Positions 25,422 through 34,806 are shown, counted from the stretch's first letter. The stretch: 64,000 nt of DNA from SURF-21 sp964462595 (GCA_964462595.1 CAYWXM010000063.1:124001-188000), one strand, 5' to 3'. Program-made: numbers and translations. Notes: generated by a model from the letters alone, not told the origin.

Positions 25422-28352
25422 CTATGGTTGCTCTCCTGAGATCGCGGCCAACTGGTCCAGAATCTGGCTTAACTGGGCGATCTTGCTGCCATAGGTAGCC
25501 CAATCGCCGTTGCGCTGAGCGGCCAGGGCTTCGTCGTATATCTGGTTCGCCTGCTGGATAAGTTGCGCGAGGTCGGCCTCGGGCTCGGGCTCGGGCTCGG
25601 GCTCGGGTTCCGGCTCCGGCTCCGGCTCCGGCTCGAGCCCGGGTTCGGCGCCGAAAACCGCCTGCAGCGCCTCCTCCAGGGTAGGCCTCATCTCGACGCG
25701 GTCGCCGTAACCCACTATCACCCGCTTCAGCTGCGGGATGGCGGGATTGGTGGCCTCCAGGTAGAGCGGCTCGACGAAGATCAGGGATTCCTCGATGGGT
25801 ATCACCAGGGTGTTGCCTCGAATAACCGTGGAGCCCGACTGGCTCCACAAGGTTATCTGTTCAGAGATCTCCGTCTGCTGGTCCACCAGGGACTCGAACT
25901 GCTGGGTGCCATTGACCAGCTTCCCCGGCGGGAAGGTGAAGTTGATAAGAGTGCCGTATCCGGGAAAGTCGCAGCGCGCGGCCACCCAATCCACCATGTT
26001 GTCCTTGCCGCGCGGGTTGAAGGGGAGCATGAGCACCATCTCCTCCTCCTCCTCGCCGGGCAGCTTGAGGATGACGTAGTAGGGCGTCACCGGCTGGGAC
26101 TGGTTGACGTCGTAGGTCTCGGTGGAGACCTCCCATATGTCCTCCTTCTGGTAGAAGGCGTTGATGTCGTTTATATGGTAGGTCTTATAAATCTCCATCT
26201 GCGCCGTAAAATAGTCCTCGGGGTAGCGCAGGTGCTCCTTTATATCCTGGGGCATATCCTCCATGGGAGTGAAGAGATCGGGGAAGATCTTGCCGTAGGT
26301 GGCCGCTATGGGATCATCCGGGTCCACCAGGTAGTATGTGAGGGTCCCGTCATAGGCGTCGATGACCACCTTCACGGAGTTGCGGATGTAGTTAATCCTC
26401 TGGTCGTAAACGTCGAGGTATTCGGAGTAAGGGTAAAGGTCGGTGGTGGTATAGGCATCCAGGATCCACTTCTGGCGCCCTTCATCGGTGATCACCAGGT
26501 AGGGGTCGCCGTCCAGGGTAAGGAATGGCGCGACCTCCCTGGCCCTGTCGTTTATGTTGCGCCTGTACATGAGGCGCGAGTCGCTGGTTATGTAACCACT
26601 GAAGAGGAAGGTGATGTCCGCGTTGCGGATGGAAAAGGCCAGCCGCTTGAACAAATTGGACACCGGTATGCCGCCCTCGCCCTCGTAATAAGGCTCCACG
26701 AGCTTGTTGGTGCTCTCGAGGGGATAATCTATCTCCTCGGCCCCCGAGCGCACCACCACGTAATCCTGGGTCATCTCCCCGTAATACAGTTCGGGCCGCT
26801 CTATCTCCACGCCCAGGCCCGCTTCGGATACTGGCGGGATGTCCTTGACGAGCAGGATGGGGTCGCCCTCCGCGTTCAGTTCCTTGGAGGGAGCCATGAC
26901 CGTTCCGTATCCATGCGTGTAGGAGAGACGCGTATTCTGCCAGGTCTGCGCGTCCTCGCGCAGCTGATCGATGACCAGTTCGCGGCCGGAGAGCATCATC
27001 TGCGTGTAGACGCCGTCGAAAACCGTGTAGCGGTCCACGTCGACGTCGTTGAAGTCGTAGAGCTGGCGCAGTTCCTGGCGCTGCACGAATACCTGCGCCA
27101 GTTGCCGGGGGTCCCAGAGCCGTATGTTGTCGATGGTGGTTTCGTTAGCCAGTATATCGTCGTAAGTCAGGTCGAAGTTGGCGGGATACTCCTTCACCTC
27201 CATCACGGCGTCTTCCCCCTCTTCCTGGATGCGGTAGGCGCCCTGGGTAGACTCGATATTGTAGCCGATATACTCGCTCTCCCTCGACAGCTCCTTGGGC
27301 TTGACCACGTAGTTCTGGATGATGGCGGGGTAGAGCGCCCCGGCCAGCAGAGAGATGACCACGATACCCACCACCCCCGCCAGGGGAAGTGTCCACCCCT
27401 TGTAGCGTATGTTCAGTATGAACAGGCCGGCGCAAATAAAACACGCCACTATCAATATCCAGTAAGCGGGGATCTGGGCGTGAACGTCGGTGTAGCTGGC
27501 CCCGATAACCGTGCCCCGGGGCGAGTACAGCAGGGCCAGCATGTCAAGGCGGAAGCGCCAGGCCTGCACGAGCAGGATGATCCCCGCCAGCACGGAGAGA
27601 TGCACCTTGACGTGGGTGGCGAAACGCTGGCCCTTGCCGGCGCCGAAATTGATGGCCCCGTAGAGAAAATGCACGGCCGCGGTGAGCAGGAGGATCATGA
27701 CCAGCGAGGTGAAGAGCCAGCCGGTGAAATAACGCAGGAACGGGAATTCGAAGACGTAGTACCCGATGTCCTTACCGAAGATGGGATCGACCTTGCCGAA
27801 GGCGGTATGGTTGAAGAACTTGAGGACGTTCTCCCACTGCCCCGCCGAGGTCCAGCCGACGATGAAGGAGATTAGGACCGACGCGGCGAGCAGGCCGCGG
27901 CCGAGCCATTTGCCCGCCTTCTCCCGGAAGTTCGCCAGGGATTCCTCCACGGGGTTCAGTTCTCCGGCCGGTTTCTCGTAACGGGGAGTAAAGCGGCGCG
28001 CCAGCCATATATTGCCGTAGAGGATGACGAAAAACAGCAGGCCGAAAGCGAAGAAAAGCCAGATCTGGGTGACGATGCGCTTCCAGAAGACAGACGTGTA
28101 CCCCACCTCGTCATACCACAGCAGGTCGGTATAGAAGGTCGAGAGCCAGGAGGCGCTGAGAGAGACGATAACGATGACGACGATGATAATGCCCACTATC
28201 CACTTGGTGCGGGGCTTTATCTCATCCCATTTCTCCTTGAAACCATCCCCCGGAGCCTTGCCGTCCTTACGGCGGAATATAGAGGGCATCTCGCCCTTGT
28301 CTCCACCCCCTCCCCGGAACAGGGAGTCCCATGGGAACTTGTCTTCAGGCAC
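25422..28352 (-). CDS. UPF0182 (COG1615) family large membrane protein
   Basis: 976 aa. After a short basic cytoplasmic start (about 1-50), seven or so transmembrane segments fill residues 50-340 (starting KWIVGIIIVVIVIVSLSASWL), followed by a large soluble domain (RESEYIGYNIESTQGAYRI onward), as in UPF0182 proteins common in actinobacteria and cyanobacteria. The C-terminus has a Glu-Pro repeat (about nine EP pairs) and a helical tail. Start is a GTG at 28352 behind AGGAGGG. The function is unknown. Confidence 0.92.
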   Translation of the reverse strand: MPEDKFPWDSLFRGGGGDKGEMPSIFRRKDGKAPGDGFKEKWDEIKPRTKWIVGIIIVVIVIVSLSASWLSTFYTDLLWYDEVGYTSVFWKRIVTQIWLFFAFGLLFFVILYGNIWLARRFTPRYEKPAGELNPVEESLANFREKAGKWLGRGLLAASVLISFIVGWTSAGQWENVLKFFNHTAFGKVDPIFGKDIGYYVFEFPFLRYFTGWLFTSLVMILLLTAAVHFLYGAINFGAGKGQRFATHVKVHLSVLAGIILLVQAWRFRLDMLALLYSPRGTVIGASYTDVHAQIPAYWILIVACFICAGLFILNIRYKGWTLPLAGVVGIVVISLLAGALYPAIIQNYVVKPKELSRESEYIGYNIESTQGAYRIQEEGEDAVMEVKEYPANFDLTYDDILANETTIDNIRLWDPRQLAQVFVQRQELRQLYDFNDVDVDRYTVFDGVYTQMMLSGRELVIDQLREDAQTWQNTRLSYTHGYGTVMAPSKELNAEGDPILLVKDIPPVSEAGLGVEIERPELYYGEMTQDYVVVRSGAEEIDYPLESTNKLVEPYYEGEGGIPVSNLFKRLAFSIRNADITFLFSGYITSDSRLMYRRNINDRAREVAPFLTLDGDPYLVITDEGRQKWILDAYTTTDLYPYSEYLDVYDQRINYIRNSVKVVIDAYDGTLTYYLVDPDDPIAATYGKIFPDLFTPMEDMPQDIKEHLRYPEDYFTAQMEIYKTYHINDINAFYQKEDIWEVSTETYDVNQSQPVTPYYVILKLPGEEEEEMVLMLPFNPRGKDNMVDWVAARCDFPGYGTLINFTFPPGKLVNGTQQFESLVDQQTEISEQITLWSQSGSTVIRGNTLVIPIEESLIFVEPLYLEATNPAIPQLKRVIVGYGDRVEMRPTLEEALQAVFGAEPGLEPEPEPEPEPEPEPEPEPEADLAQLIQQANQIYDEALAAQRNGDWATYGSKIAQLSQILDQLAAISGEQP
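25576..25637. repeat. Hexameric coding microsatellite (Glu-Pro tract)
   Basis: About ten tandem copies of a 6-bp unit (GGCTCG, with GGCTCC variants) encode the EP tract near the C-terminus of the UPF0182 protein. The tract is in frame, so copy-number change would only alter linker length. Confidence 0.85.
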
Positions 28353-28541
28353 GCTGTCACCCTCCTTTAACGCTTCGGGCCGAACTCCTTACGGATATGC
28401 CGCCGTGCTCCGCGGCCCTTCCTCCTGCCAGCCCTGTCCTGTGTCCGTTTTCCTTTCCTATAATACCCCCGGGAATAGTTTCCTGATTAAACGCGTTTTC
28501 GCCCGCAGGGGTATGATTCTGCGTGGCCATCGCCCGACCCT

Positions 28542-29315
28542 TCAGTTCACACCGATCAGTTTCTTGTAGGACTCAACGACCGCTGGAAGCATCTCTCCCG
28601 CCATACCCAGGCAGGTCAGATCGGCCTGACCGTCGTGACAGGTAGAGGTGGTGTTGAAAAATATGAGCCTCCCCTTCCTGCGCTTGGTATAGTCGGGCAA
28701 CGCAGCGGCGGGATAGACCTCGAGGCTGCATCCCACCACGAGCATCAGCTCGGAGGTGGAGGCCAACTCGGCGGCGCGGGAGAGCACCCGGGAGTCCAGC
28801 GGCTCTCCGAAGAACACCACGTCCGGCTTGATGGCGGTGTGGTCATCGGGACAGCAGGCGACCTGGTCACCACCGCAGCTCAGTTCCTTCATCTCCTCCA
28901 GCGTGAAGACGTGCTGGCATTTCATGCAGTGCCCTGTGCGGTGGGTGCCGTGCAGTTCGAGGACGTCGGTGGAGCCAGCCCTCTGGTGCAGGTGGTCTAT
29001 GTTCTGCGTGATCACCGCCTGGCATTTGCCCAGCCGCTCCAGTTCGGCCAGGGCCTTGTGTGCCGCGTTGGGCTCGGCGTTCTCGAGCAGGGGGTTCAGC
29101 TCCTTGGCCATCTCCCAGAAACGCTCCGGGTGATTGACGAAGGATTCGTATGTCCCGTACAAGAGGGGATCGTACTTGGTCCAAAGCCCACCTGGAGAAC
29201 GGAAATCGGGGATGCCCGATTCCACCGATATGCCGGCACCGGTAAGCGCCACTACCTGGATCGATTCCAGTATCATCCGCGCGGCGCGCTCTATACAGAC
29301 CTCATCCACCTGCAT
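28542..29315 (-). CDS. Sir2-family NAD-dependent protein deacylase
   Basis: 257 aa. Removes acyl groups from lysines with NAD+. Seen: VVALTGAGISVESGIPDFRS (NAD loop), ITQNIDHLHQRAG (catalytic region), ELHGT with the catalytic His, a first zinc pair CMKC and later Cys residues (SCGGDQVACC), KPDVVFFGE and VVGCSLEVYPAA. The second zinc pair is loosely spaced compared with classical CxxC. The ATG at 29315 has GGAGGCAGGG upstream; the longer open frame has no SD. Confidence 0.92.
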   Translation of the reverse strand: MQVDEVCIERAARMILESIQVVALTGAGISVESGIPDFRSPGGLWTKYDPLLYGTYESFVNHPERFWEMAKELNPLLENAEPNAAHKALAELERLGKCQAVITQNIDHLHQRAGSTDVLELHGTHRTGHCMKCQHVFTLEEMKELSCGGDQVACCPDDHTAIKPDVVFFGEPLDSRVLSRAAELASTSELMLVVGCSLEVYPAAALPDYTKRRKGRLIFFNTTSTCHDGQADLTCLGMAGEMLPAVVESYKKLIGVN

Positions 29316-29519
29316 TTCCCTGCCTCCGAAAAGCCTTCGTGCGTACGTTCTCGGCATCGCCCACACCATGAGATTATAGCACGTAAAGAAACCCGGTAAA
29401 TCGAGCCCGGTTTCCAGAGATCGCGCGTCTTTTCTAGGTCCGGGTCTCGAAAGCCGCGTCTCATGCCGGCGATGGCTTACGAGCAAGCCTTTTGCGCAAA
29501 CGCAGCTCAAGGCCCTCCC

Positions 29520-31136
29520 TTAAGGCGTTGTTCCTCTGGCGTTATGGCCCCCGTCCCAGGCATCGTGATAAGAGAAGTACATGGAGCGCTCCGCCACGAT
29601 ACCCTGCTCCGATTCCACCCATACCGCGACGTCCTTTTCCGGCCCCACTAACTCGTTCACGTTGATCGTGAAACGCTGCCCTGGGGCCAGGAGCAGGTCC
29701 TGGGTCTGGGAGCTCGCGTCTCCGAAGACGTACCTCACCTTCACCGGCGTCTCCACGTCACCCGGGTTGAGCAGGCACAGCCATTCCTCGAAACCGGCGC
29801 GCGTGGTGCCCTCGGCGAAAAACCAGGATGTGGAGGGGGCGGGTGCCCCGGCGGAAAGGTGCCCCCCGTTCCACCTGGACCCGTAGTCGAAGTACATGGG
29901 GCGCTCGGCGACGATGGGCTGGTCGGAATCTATCCTCACGGCCACGTCCTTATCCGGTCCCACGACTGAGTTGACGTAAACGGTATGCCTCCTCTCGGCG
30001 GGAACGGAGACGTAATGTTTCACCTCGTCACCCCCGGCGATATAATAGGTCACCTCCACCCCGGCATCCTCCTCGCCGGGGTTGGCCAGGCACAGCCATT
30101 CCTCGAAACCGGCGCGCGTGGTGCCCTCGGCGAAATACCACTTTTCGAGTGCGGCGGGGACTCCGACGGTTATATGGCCGTCGTCCCACATCCCACGATA
30201 GGAGAAATACATGGGGCGCTCGGCGACGATGGGCTGGTCGGAATCGACCCAGATGGCCACGTCCTTATCCGGTCCCACGGCCGCGTTGACGCTTACCGTG
30301 TAGCGTTTCCAGGCCGGTACGTTAAAGGGCAGGGTCATCGCTTCACCGTCAGAGAAGAGGAAGGTCACCTGGGCCGTAGCGTCTGTCGCGCCGGGATTGG
30401 CGAGGCACAGCCATTCCTCGAAACCTGCGCGGGTGGTGCCCTCGGCGAAATACCAGGTATCGCTGGTATCCAGGGCGGGTTCCGTGCAATGTCCGCCTTT
30501 CCACGAGTCGTGATAGCAGAAATACATGGGTCGCTCGGCGTAGATCCTCTCCGTGGCGGTCACGGCCAGTGAAACGTCGCGGTCGGAACCTATCTCCGAG
30601 TTGACGTAGATATTCATGCGGGCATGGGCGGGGACGTTGTAATAGCGGATGCGGTTCGCGCCGTCGGCCACCATGTAGGTGACGGTGGCGGTATGCTGCT
30701 CGTCGTAGGGGTTATAAAGGGTCAGCCATTCCTCGAAACCTGCGCGGGTGGTGCCCTCGGCGAAATAGCATGGAATGGCCGCGGGCTGCTCGTAAACCGT
30801 GAACTCGAAAGGCTCGCTCTCCCCGTAGATGTTGGTCACCACCACGGGTCCGGTGGTCGCTTCCTCCGGCACGATGGCCACTATGTAATTGTCGCTCCAG
30901 AGTATCGCCTGTCCCGCATCGATGCCATTGAAGGTCACCGTGCTGAAAAACGGCACCTGCAGGGCCCCGAAATCGGCGCCGTAGATCGCAACCGGCATGC
31001 CCCTCCAGGAGGCGGCGGGAAATATGCTCTCGATCACCGGCACCTGCCCTGTCACCTGGGCTTCGGCGAGTGGAGCCGCCGCCAGCAGCAGCGCGGCCAG
31101 CAGGACAGCGACCGGGATGACTCTGACCCAACGCAT
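29520..31136 (-). CDS. Secreted surface protein with IPT-like domain and four DUF5719-like repeats
   Basis: 538 aa. Signal peptide (1-27, cleavage near AEAQ), an IPT/TIG-like beta domain (about 30-115) and four tandem repeats of about 100 aa, each opening (W/C)(Y/F)FAEGTTRAGFEEWL and ending near AERPMYFxYxxxWxGGH. The Ala-Glu-Arg-x-Met-Tyr-Phe segment is almost invariant. No wall-sorting signal or transmembrane tail is visible. GGAGG precedes the ATG at 31136. A degraded relative of one repeat is at 36220-36669. Likely cell-surface or extracellular; the binding partner is unknown. Confidence 0.82.
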   Translation of the reverse strand: MRWVRVIPVAVLLAALLLAAAPLAEAQVTGQVPVIESIFPAASWRGMPVAIYGADFGALQVPFFSTVTFNGIDAGQAILWSDNYIVAIVPEEATTGPVVVTNIYGESEPFEFTVYEQPAAIPCYFAEGTTRAGFEEWLTLYNPYDEQHTATVTYMVADGANRIRYYNVPAHARMNIYVNSEIGSDRDVSLAVTATERIYAERPMYFCYHDSWKGGHCTEPALDTSDTWYFAEGTTRAGFEEWLCLANPGATDATAQVTFLFSDGEAMTLPFNVPAWKRYTVSVNAAVGPDKDVAIWVDSDQPIVAERPMYFSYRGMWDDGHITVGVPAALEKWYFAEGTTRAGFEEWLCLANPGEEDAGVEVTYYIAGGDEVKHYVSVPAERRHTVYVNSVVGPDKDVAVRIDSDQPIVAERPMYFDYGSRWNGGHLSAGAPAPSTSWFFAEGTTRAGFEEWLCLLNPGDVETPVKVRYVFGDASSQTQDLLLAPGQRFTINVNELVGPEKDVAVWVESEQGIVAERSMYFSYHDAWDGGHNARGTTP

Positions 31137-31337
31137 CTCATACCTCCAGGCTCGTTCCCAGGTTATCCACTAAGGCGGTGGGCCGAGTCGCCTCGACTCA
31201 GCCTCGATCGCCTGACCCGCTCCTTACTGCTGATGCCGCCGCGGCAGCGGTATCCCGAGTAATATATCACGGATGCGGCTTCTATTATAACCGCGTGAGG
31301 GAGGGCGGGATCGCGATGGTCTTGAACTCGATTTGAA

Positions 31338-31372
31338 TACCGAAAGGGCGGCCCCGAGGGACCGCCCTCGTA
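31338..31372 (-). terminator. Terminator-like hairpin after the 281-aa gene
   Basis: GGGCGG..CC pairs with GG.CCGCCC (31346-31367) and is followed on the minus strand by CTTTCGG. The U-tract is weak. Confidence 0.5.
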
Positions 31373-31392
31373 TCGTTCTTTCCGTTTGCGGG

Positions 31393-32238
31393 TTATTGCT
31401 GCGCGGCGCCGGTGCCCGTCTGCTCCTCCAGGACCATGAGCCCGGTAGCCGTCTCGAACAGGGGGTCGCTTTCGTTGGGGAGGCTTCCGGCCTCCACGAC
31501 TACGCCGATGTCCTTCACGAACCACATGTATCCGATCCGGGTGAACTGCTCCCCGTTGGTAGAAGAAGTCAGGCTGGCCTTCATCATGAGAGCGTCGAAG
31601 GTACCCGCCGGCAGGGTTATCTCGCCCTCGGCGACCACCTCGTAGCTCCCAGAATCTGAAACCTCGTTTATGCCGCCGCCCTCTGCATAGTATGCGTCAA
31701 TCGAGCCGGTGACGCCGACGCTCAGTGGGAAGGTGACGAGGACCTCGGGAACTGACATAGTCTTATCGCTGGGGCTGCGGTAATGTATTATCTCCTTTTT
31801 CGGGTGTTCCGACTGTCCCATTTCGAACCATTCCCAGGTCTCGCCCCAGTGCAGCCACCTCTTCTGGGCGGCGTCGTTGCTGCGGTAACCGTAACCCTCT
31901 ATCCTGTGCCCTCCCGATCCGATGACCAGGAAGTGCACCGCGTAGGTCGCCTGTGGGAATTGGGCCGCGTCCGGCGCCTCGTGTATCCCGACCACCTCCT
32001 CGACGTACTTATAAGGCGTGGTCATGTTGAAGTACCAGGGACCCTTAAGATCGAAGTAAACGGGGTTCATGTCGCTTAGGGCCTCTACCGTGTAATAGTA
32101 AGAGCTTGCGTAGTTGATCCGGCTGATACTGGTCGAGTACAGGAAGGCGGCATCCCAGTAGCCGAGCCAGCCCGTCCCGAAGATATTGCCGTGGATATCG
32201 TTCATGTAATCGTTCGAGCCCACCGCCCGGCGGCACAT
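31393..32238 (-). CDS. Unrecognised 281-aa protein
   Basis: Not recognised. Aromatic-rich N-terminal half (NIFGTGWLGYWDAAFLYSTSIS, then SSYYYTVEALSDMNPVYFDLKGPWYFN), a beta-rich middle and a C-terminal part with EGEITLPAGTFDALMMKASL, which resembles the end of secreted or lipoprotein DUF-type beta proteins. No signal peptide is seen at the ATG 32238, which has GGAAGG with a 5-nt spacer, so either the protein is cytoplasmic or its 5' end has been lost. A TTG at 32253 is an alternative start. A hairpin terminator follows. Confidence 0.65.
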   Translation of the reverse strand: MCRRAVGSNDYMNDIHGNIFGTGWLGYWDAAFLYSTSISRINYASSYYYTVEALSDMNPVYFDLKGPWYFNMTTPYKYVEEVVGIHEAPDAAQFPQATYAVHFLVIGSGGHRIEGYGYRSNDAAQKRWLHWGETWEWFEMGQSEHPKKEIIHYRSPSDKTMSVPEVLVTFPLSVGVTGSIDAYYAEGGGINEVSDSGSYEVVAEGEITLPAGTFDALMMKASLTSSTNGEQFTRIGYMWFVKDIGVVVEAGSLPNESDPLFETATGLMVLEEQTGTGAAQQ

Positions 32239-32361
32239 CGCTTCCTTCCGCAAATCCGGCCTTCAGGGTATTGCCGGTCAGCGGGAGGCTCCGAACGGCC
32301 CACAGACGCCGGCTCAACCGGCAGAATAGCCATAAGGTATTAAGCCGCCATAATACGATAA

Positions 32362-32367
32362 TATAAT
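32362..32367 (+). promoter_or_regulatory. Likely -10 element of the response-regulator gene
   Basis: TATAAT in an AT-rich pocket 24 bp upstream of the ATG at 32391; the SD GAGGGGG lies between. No convincing -35. Confidence 0.45.
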
Positions 32368-32390
32368 GGAAGACGGAACGAGGGGGTCGT

Positions 32391-33311
32391 ATGCAGGGAA
32401 GGATACTCTTCATAGACGACGAGCCCGAGATCCTCAAGGCTGTGAAGTTTTATCTCGAGGACGAGGATTTCGAGGTGCACATCGCCGAGGAAGGAAACCG
32501 CGCGATAGAGCTGGCGGAGGCCATCCAGCCCGACCTGATCATCCTCGACGTCATGATGCCGGTGATGGACGGCATCCAGGTATGCCGCCTGCTGCGCTCG
32601 CGCACCCGCACCCGCCTCATCCCCATAATCTTCCTTACCGCCCGCGAGTCCGTCGAGGACAAGATAAAAGGTTTAGAGGAGGGGGGCGTCGATTACATCA
32701 CCAAGCCCTTCAACAACCAGGAACTCATGGCCAGGGTCAAGGCCCATATCAGGAGCAGCAGGGAGGAGCTTTCCTCGCACCCCGTGACCGGTTTGCCCGG
32801 GGCGCCTTCCGTCGAGCGTGAGGTCATCCGCCGCCTGCATGAGGGACAGGTCTTCGCCACCGTCTTCGTGGGCATCGAGCATTTTCGTGAGTACCGCGAG
32901 GCTTACGGCATAAGCCGCGGGGACAGGTTGTTGCTCTTCGTCTCCCGGATCCTCGAGGACGCGGTTACGGACTCCCGGGAGGAGATGGTCTTCCTGGGCC
33001 AGCCCTCCTATGAGGAGTTCTCGCTCCTCTGCCCCTGCGAAATGGCACGTCCTCTGGGCGATAAAGTCATCGCGCGCTTCGACGAGGAACGTATCGAACA
33101 CTATCTCGAACAGCACCGGCAACTGGGGGAGCTTACCTACTTCGATTACCGCGGCGAGCTCATCCATGCTCCCTTCGTATACCTGGTCCTGGGCGGGGTC
33201 TGTAATGCCCGCCATTTCTACTCCACCTACAACGCCATCTCGGAACGGGGTGCCCAGGCGTTGCTGAAAGCGCGCGCGCAGGGGAAAAGCGCCTGCGTCA
33301 TCGAGGAGTGA
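32391..33311 (+). CDS. Response regulator with degenerate GGDEF-like output domain
   Basis: 306 aa. Receiver domain 1-120 with the acidic pair DDE, phospho-acceptor Asp in LIILDVMMP, Thr of FLTARE and Lys of YITKPF. A linker leads to HPVTGLPGAPSVEREV, which is like the entrance of GGDEF domains (DxLTGLPNR), and EHFREYREAYGISRGDRLL fits their second helix. The catalytic GGDEF position reads like GQPSYEEF, so cyclic-di-GMP synthesis is unlikely. It overlaps the next regulator gene by 4 bp if that gene uses its GTG, which points to one operon with a two-component system. Confidence 0.85.
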   Translation: MQGRILFIDDEPEILKAVKFYLEDEDFEVHIAEEGNRAIELAEAIQPDLIILDVMMPVMDGIQVCRLLRSRTRTRLIPIIFLTARESVEDKIKGLEEGGVDYITKPFNNQELMARVKAHIRSSREELSSHPVTGLPGAPSVEREVIRRLHEGQVFATVFVGIEHFREYREAYGISRGDRLLLFVSRILEDAVTDSREEMVFLGQPSYEEFSLLCPCEMARPLGDKVIARFDEERIEHYLEQHRQLGELTYFDYRGELIHAPFVYLVLGGVCNARHFYSTYNAISERGAQALLKARAQGKSACVIEE

Positions 33312-33316
33312 TCCCC

Positions 33317-33865
33317 TTGGCCGGCGAACTGATACTGGTCGTGGACGACGAGCCCAACATCATAGAACTGGCCCGCCTGTACCTGGAAAAGGAAGGGTTC
33401 CGGGTCGCGGAAGCCGGCGGCGGCGAGGAAGCCTTGCGCCTCTTCGGGGAGATGAGCCCCGCCCTCGTGGTCCTGGACATCATGATCCCGGAACCGGACG
33501 GCTGGGAGGTGTGCAGGCGCATCCGCTCCCGCTCGTCCCTGCCCATCATCATGCTCACCGCGCGGGAAGACGAGGTGGACAAGGTGGTGGGGCTGGAGTT
33601 GGGCGCGGACGATTACCTGACCAAGCCATTCAGCCCGCGCGAGCTGGTGGCCAGGGTCAAAGCGGTGCTGCGCCGCGCCCGCCCCGCGCTGGAATCCCAG
33701 GAGATGCTGCACCTGGGCGACCTGGTCATCGACGCCTCGCGGCGGCAGGTCACGCAGGGGGAGAAAGAGATCGATCTCACCCCCCGGGAGTTCGACCTCC
33801 TTTATACCCTAGCCCTCAACCGGGTCATCGTCATGAGCCGCGAGCGCCGGCTGGAAAGGGTGTGG
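33317..33865 (+). pseudogene. OmpR-family response regulator, C-terminus lost in a deletion
   Basis: Receiver domain intact (VVDDEPN, LVVLDIMIPEPDG, MLTARE, YLTKPF). The winged-helix domain follows normally to FDLLYTLALNR...SRERRLERVWG and then stops matching: the recognition helix (typically SRTVDVHIRRLRxK) and wing are missing and the frame runs into the second transmembrane helix of the kinase in the wrong phase, ending at 34030. The TTG at 33317 has GAGGAG with an 8-nt spacer; a GTG at 33308 overlaps the upstream stop. DNA binding by the product is unlikely. Confidence 0.8.
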
Positions 33866-34791
33866 GGCTCGGCCTGCTGCGCTACCTGGTCATCGCCGGC
33901 GGAGCGGCCCTGCTGCTCTCCATCCTGCTCGCCCTTTATCTCGGCAACTACGTGCTCAAACCCCTGCGAAACCTCAGCCGGGGCGCATGGGAGCTCGCCC
34001 ACGGCAACCTGGACAGCCGGGTGGAAGTGACGGGAAAAGACGAGATCTCCGAGCTGTCCCACTATTTCAACTACATGGCGGAGCGCATCCAGGCCAGCTC
34101 CCAGCTGCAGAAGGACTTCGTGGCCAACGTCTCCCACGAAATCCGTACCCCCCTCACCTCCATCGAGGGTTTCTCACAGGCCCTCCTGGACGACATGGTG
34201 GAGACGGAGGAGGACAGGCGCCGTTACCTGGCTATCATCAGCGAGGAGACCGGGCGCCTGAAGAGGGTCCTGGAACAACTCCTGGCCCTTTCCCGCATAG
34301 ACGCCGGGGCCTGGGTGCTGCATCCCGCGCCTCTGGCTGTCCCGGAGTACATAGAGGCCCTGCGGGAAAAATTTCTTCCCCAGGCCCGGGAGAAGGGCAT
34401 CGAGCTGAAGGCCGAGTCGCGCCCCGGCATACCCCGCATCGAGACGGACCGCGATACGCTGGAACAGGTGATGCACAACCTGGTGGACAACGCCATAAAA
34501 TTCACCCCGCACGGGGGCGAGGTGATCATCTCCGCCGACCCCCTGCCCGCCGGGGGAACGCGCCTGCAGGTGAGGGACAACGGGCAGGGCATCCCCCCCG
34601 AGGAACAGGAGCACGTCTTCGAGCGCTTCGCGCGCGTGGAGCGCTCGCGCTCGCAGCGTTACGGCGGGGCGGGGCTTGGCCTCGCCGTGGGAAGAGAGTT
34701 GCTGAACCTGCTGGGAGGGAAGATAACGGTGTGGAGCCAGCCCGGTATGGGCACCGCCTTCACGGTGGAACTGCCGCCCAGGCTCCCGTAA
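33862..34791 (+). CDS. Sensor histidine kinase, N-terminus (TM1 and sensor) deleted
   Basis: About 309 codons from a GTG at 33862, which is at the deletion junction and may or may not be translated. It starts in what should be TM2 (LLRYLVIAGGAALLLSILLALYLG), then HAMP (PLRNLSRGAWELAHGNLDSRV), HisKA with FVANVSHEIRTPLTSIEGF (phospho-acceptor His at about 92), and HATPase with the N box (NLVDNAIKF), G1 (DNGQGIP), F box (FERFARV) and G2 (GGAGLGLAV). TM1 and the extracellular sensor, usually 100-200 residues, are absent. If made, it would be an unsensing kinase. Confidence 0.75.
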   Translation: MGLGLLRYLVIAGGAALLLSILLALYLGNYVLKPLRNLSRGAWELAHGNLDSRVEVTGKDEISELSHYFNYMAERIQASSQLQKDFVANVSHEIRTPLTSIEGFSQALLDDMVETEEDRRRYLAIISEETGRLKRVLEQLLALSRIDAGAWVLHPAPLAVPEYIEALREKFLPQAREKGIELKAESRPGIPRIETDRDTLEQVMHNLVDNAIKFTPHGGEVIISADPLPAGGTRLQVRDNGQGIPPEEQEHVFERFARVERSRSQRYGGAGLGLAVGRELLNLLGGKITVWSQPGMGTAFTVELPPRLP

Positions 34792-34806
34792 GGGGCCGAG
34801 CACCGT

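Noticed and set aside
25563..27875. A 770-codon open frame on the plus strand
   Set aside because: Antisense to the UPF0182 gene, whose membrane segments and family stretches are unmistakable.
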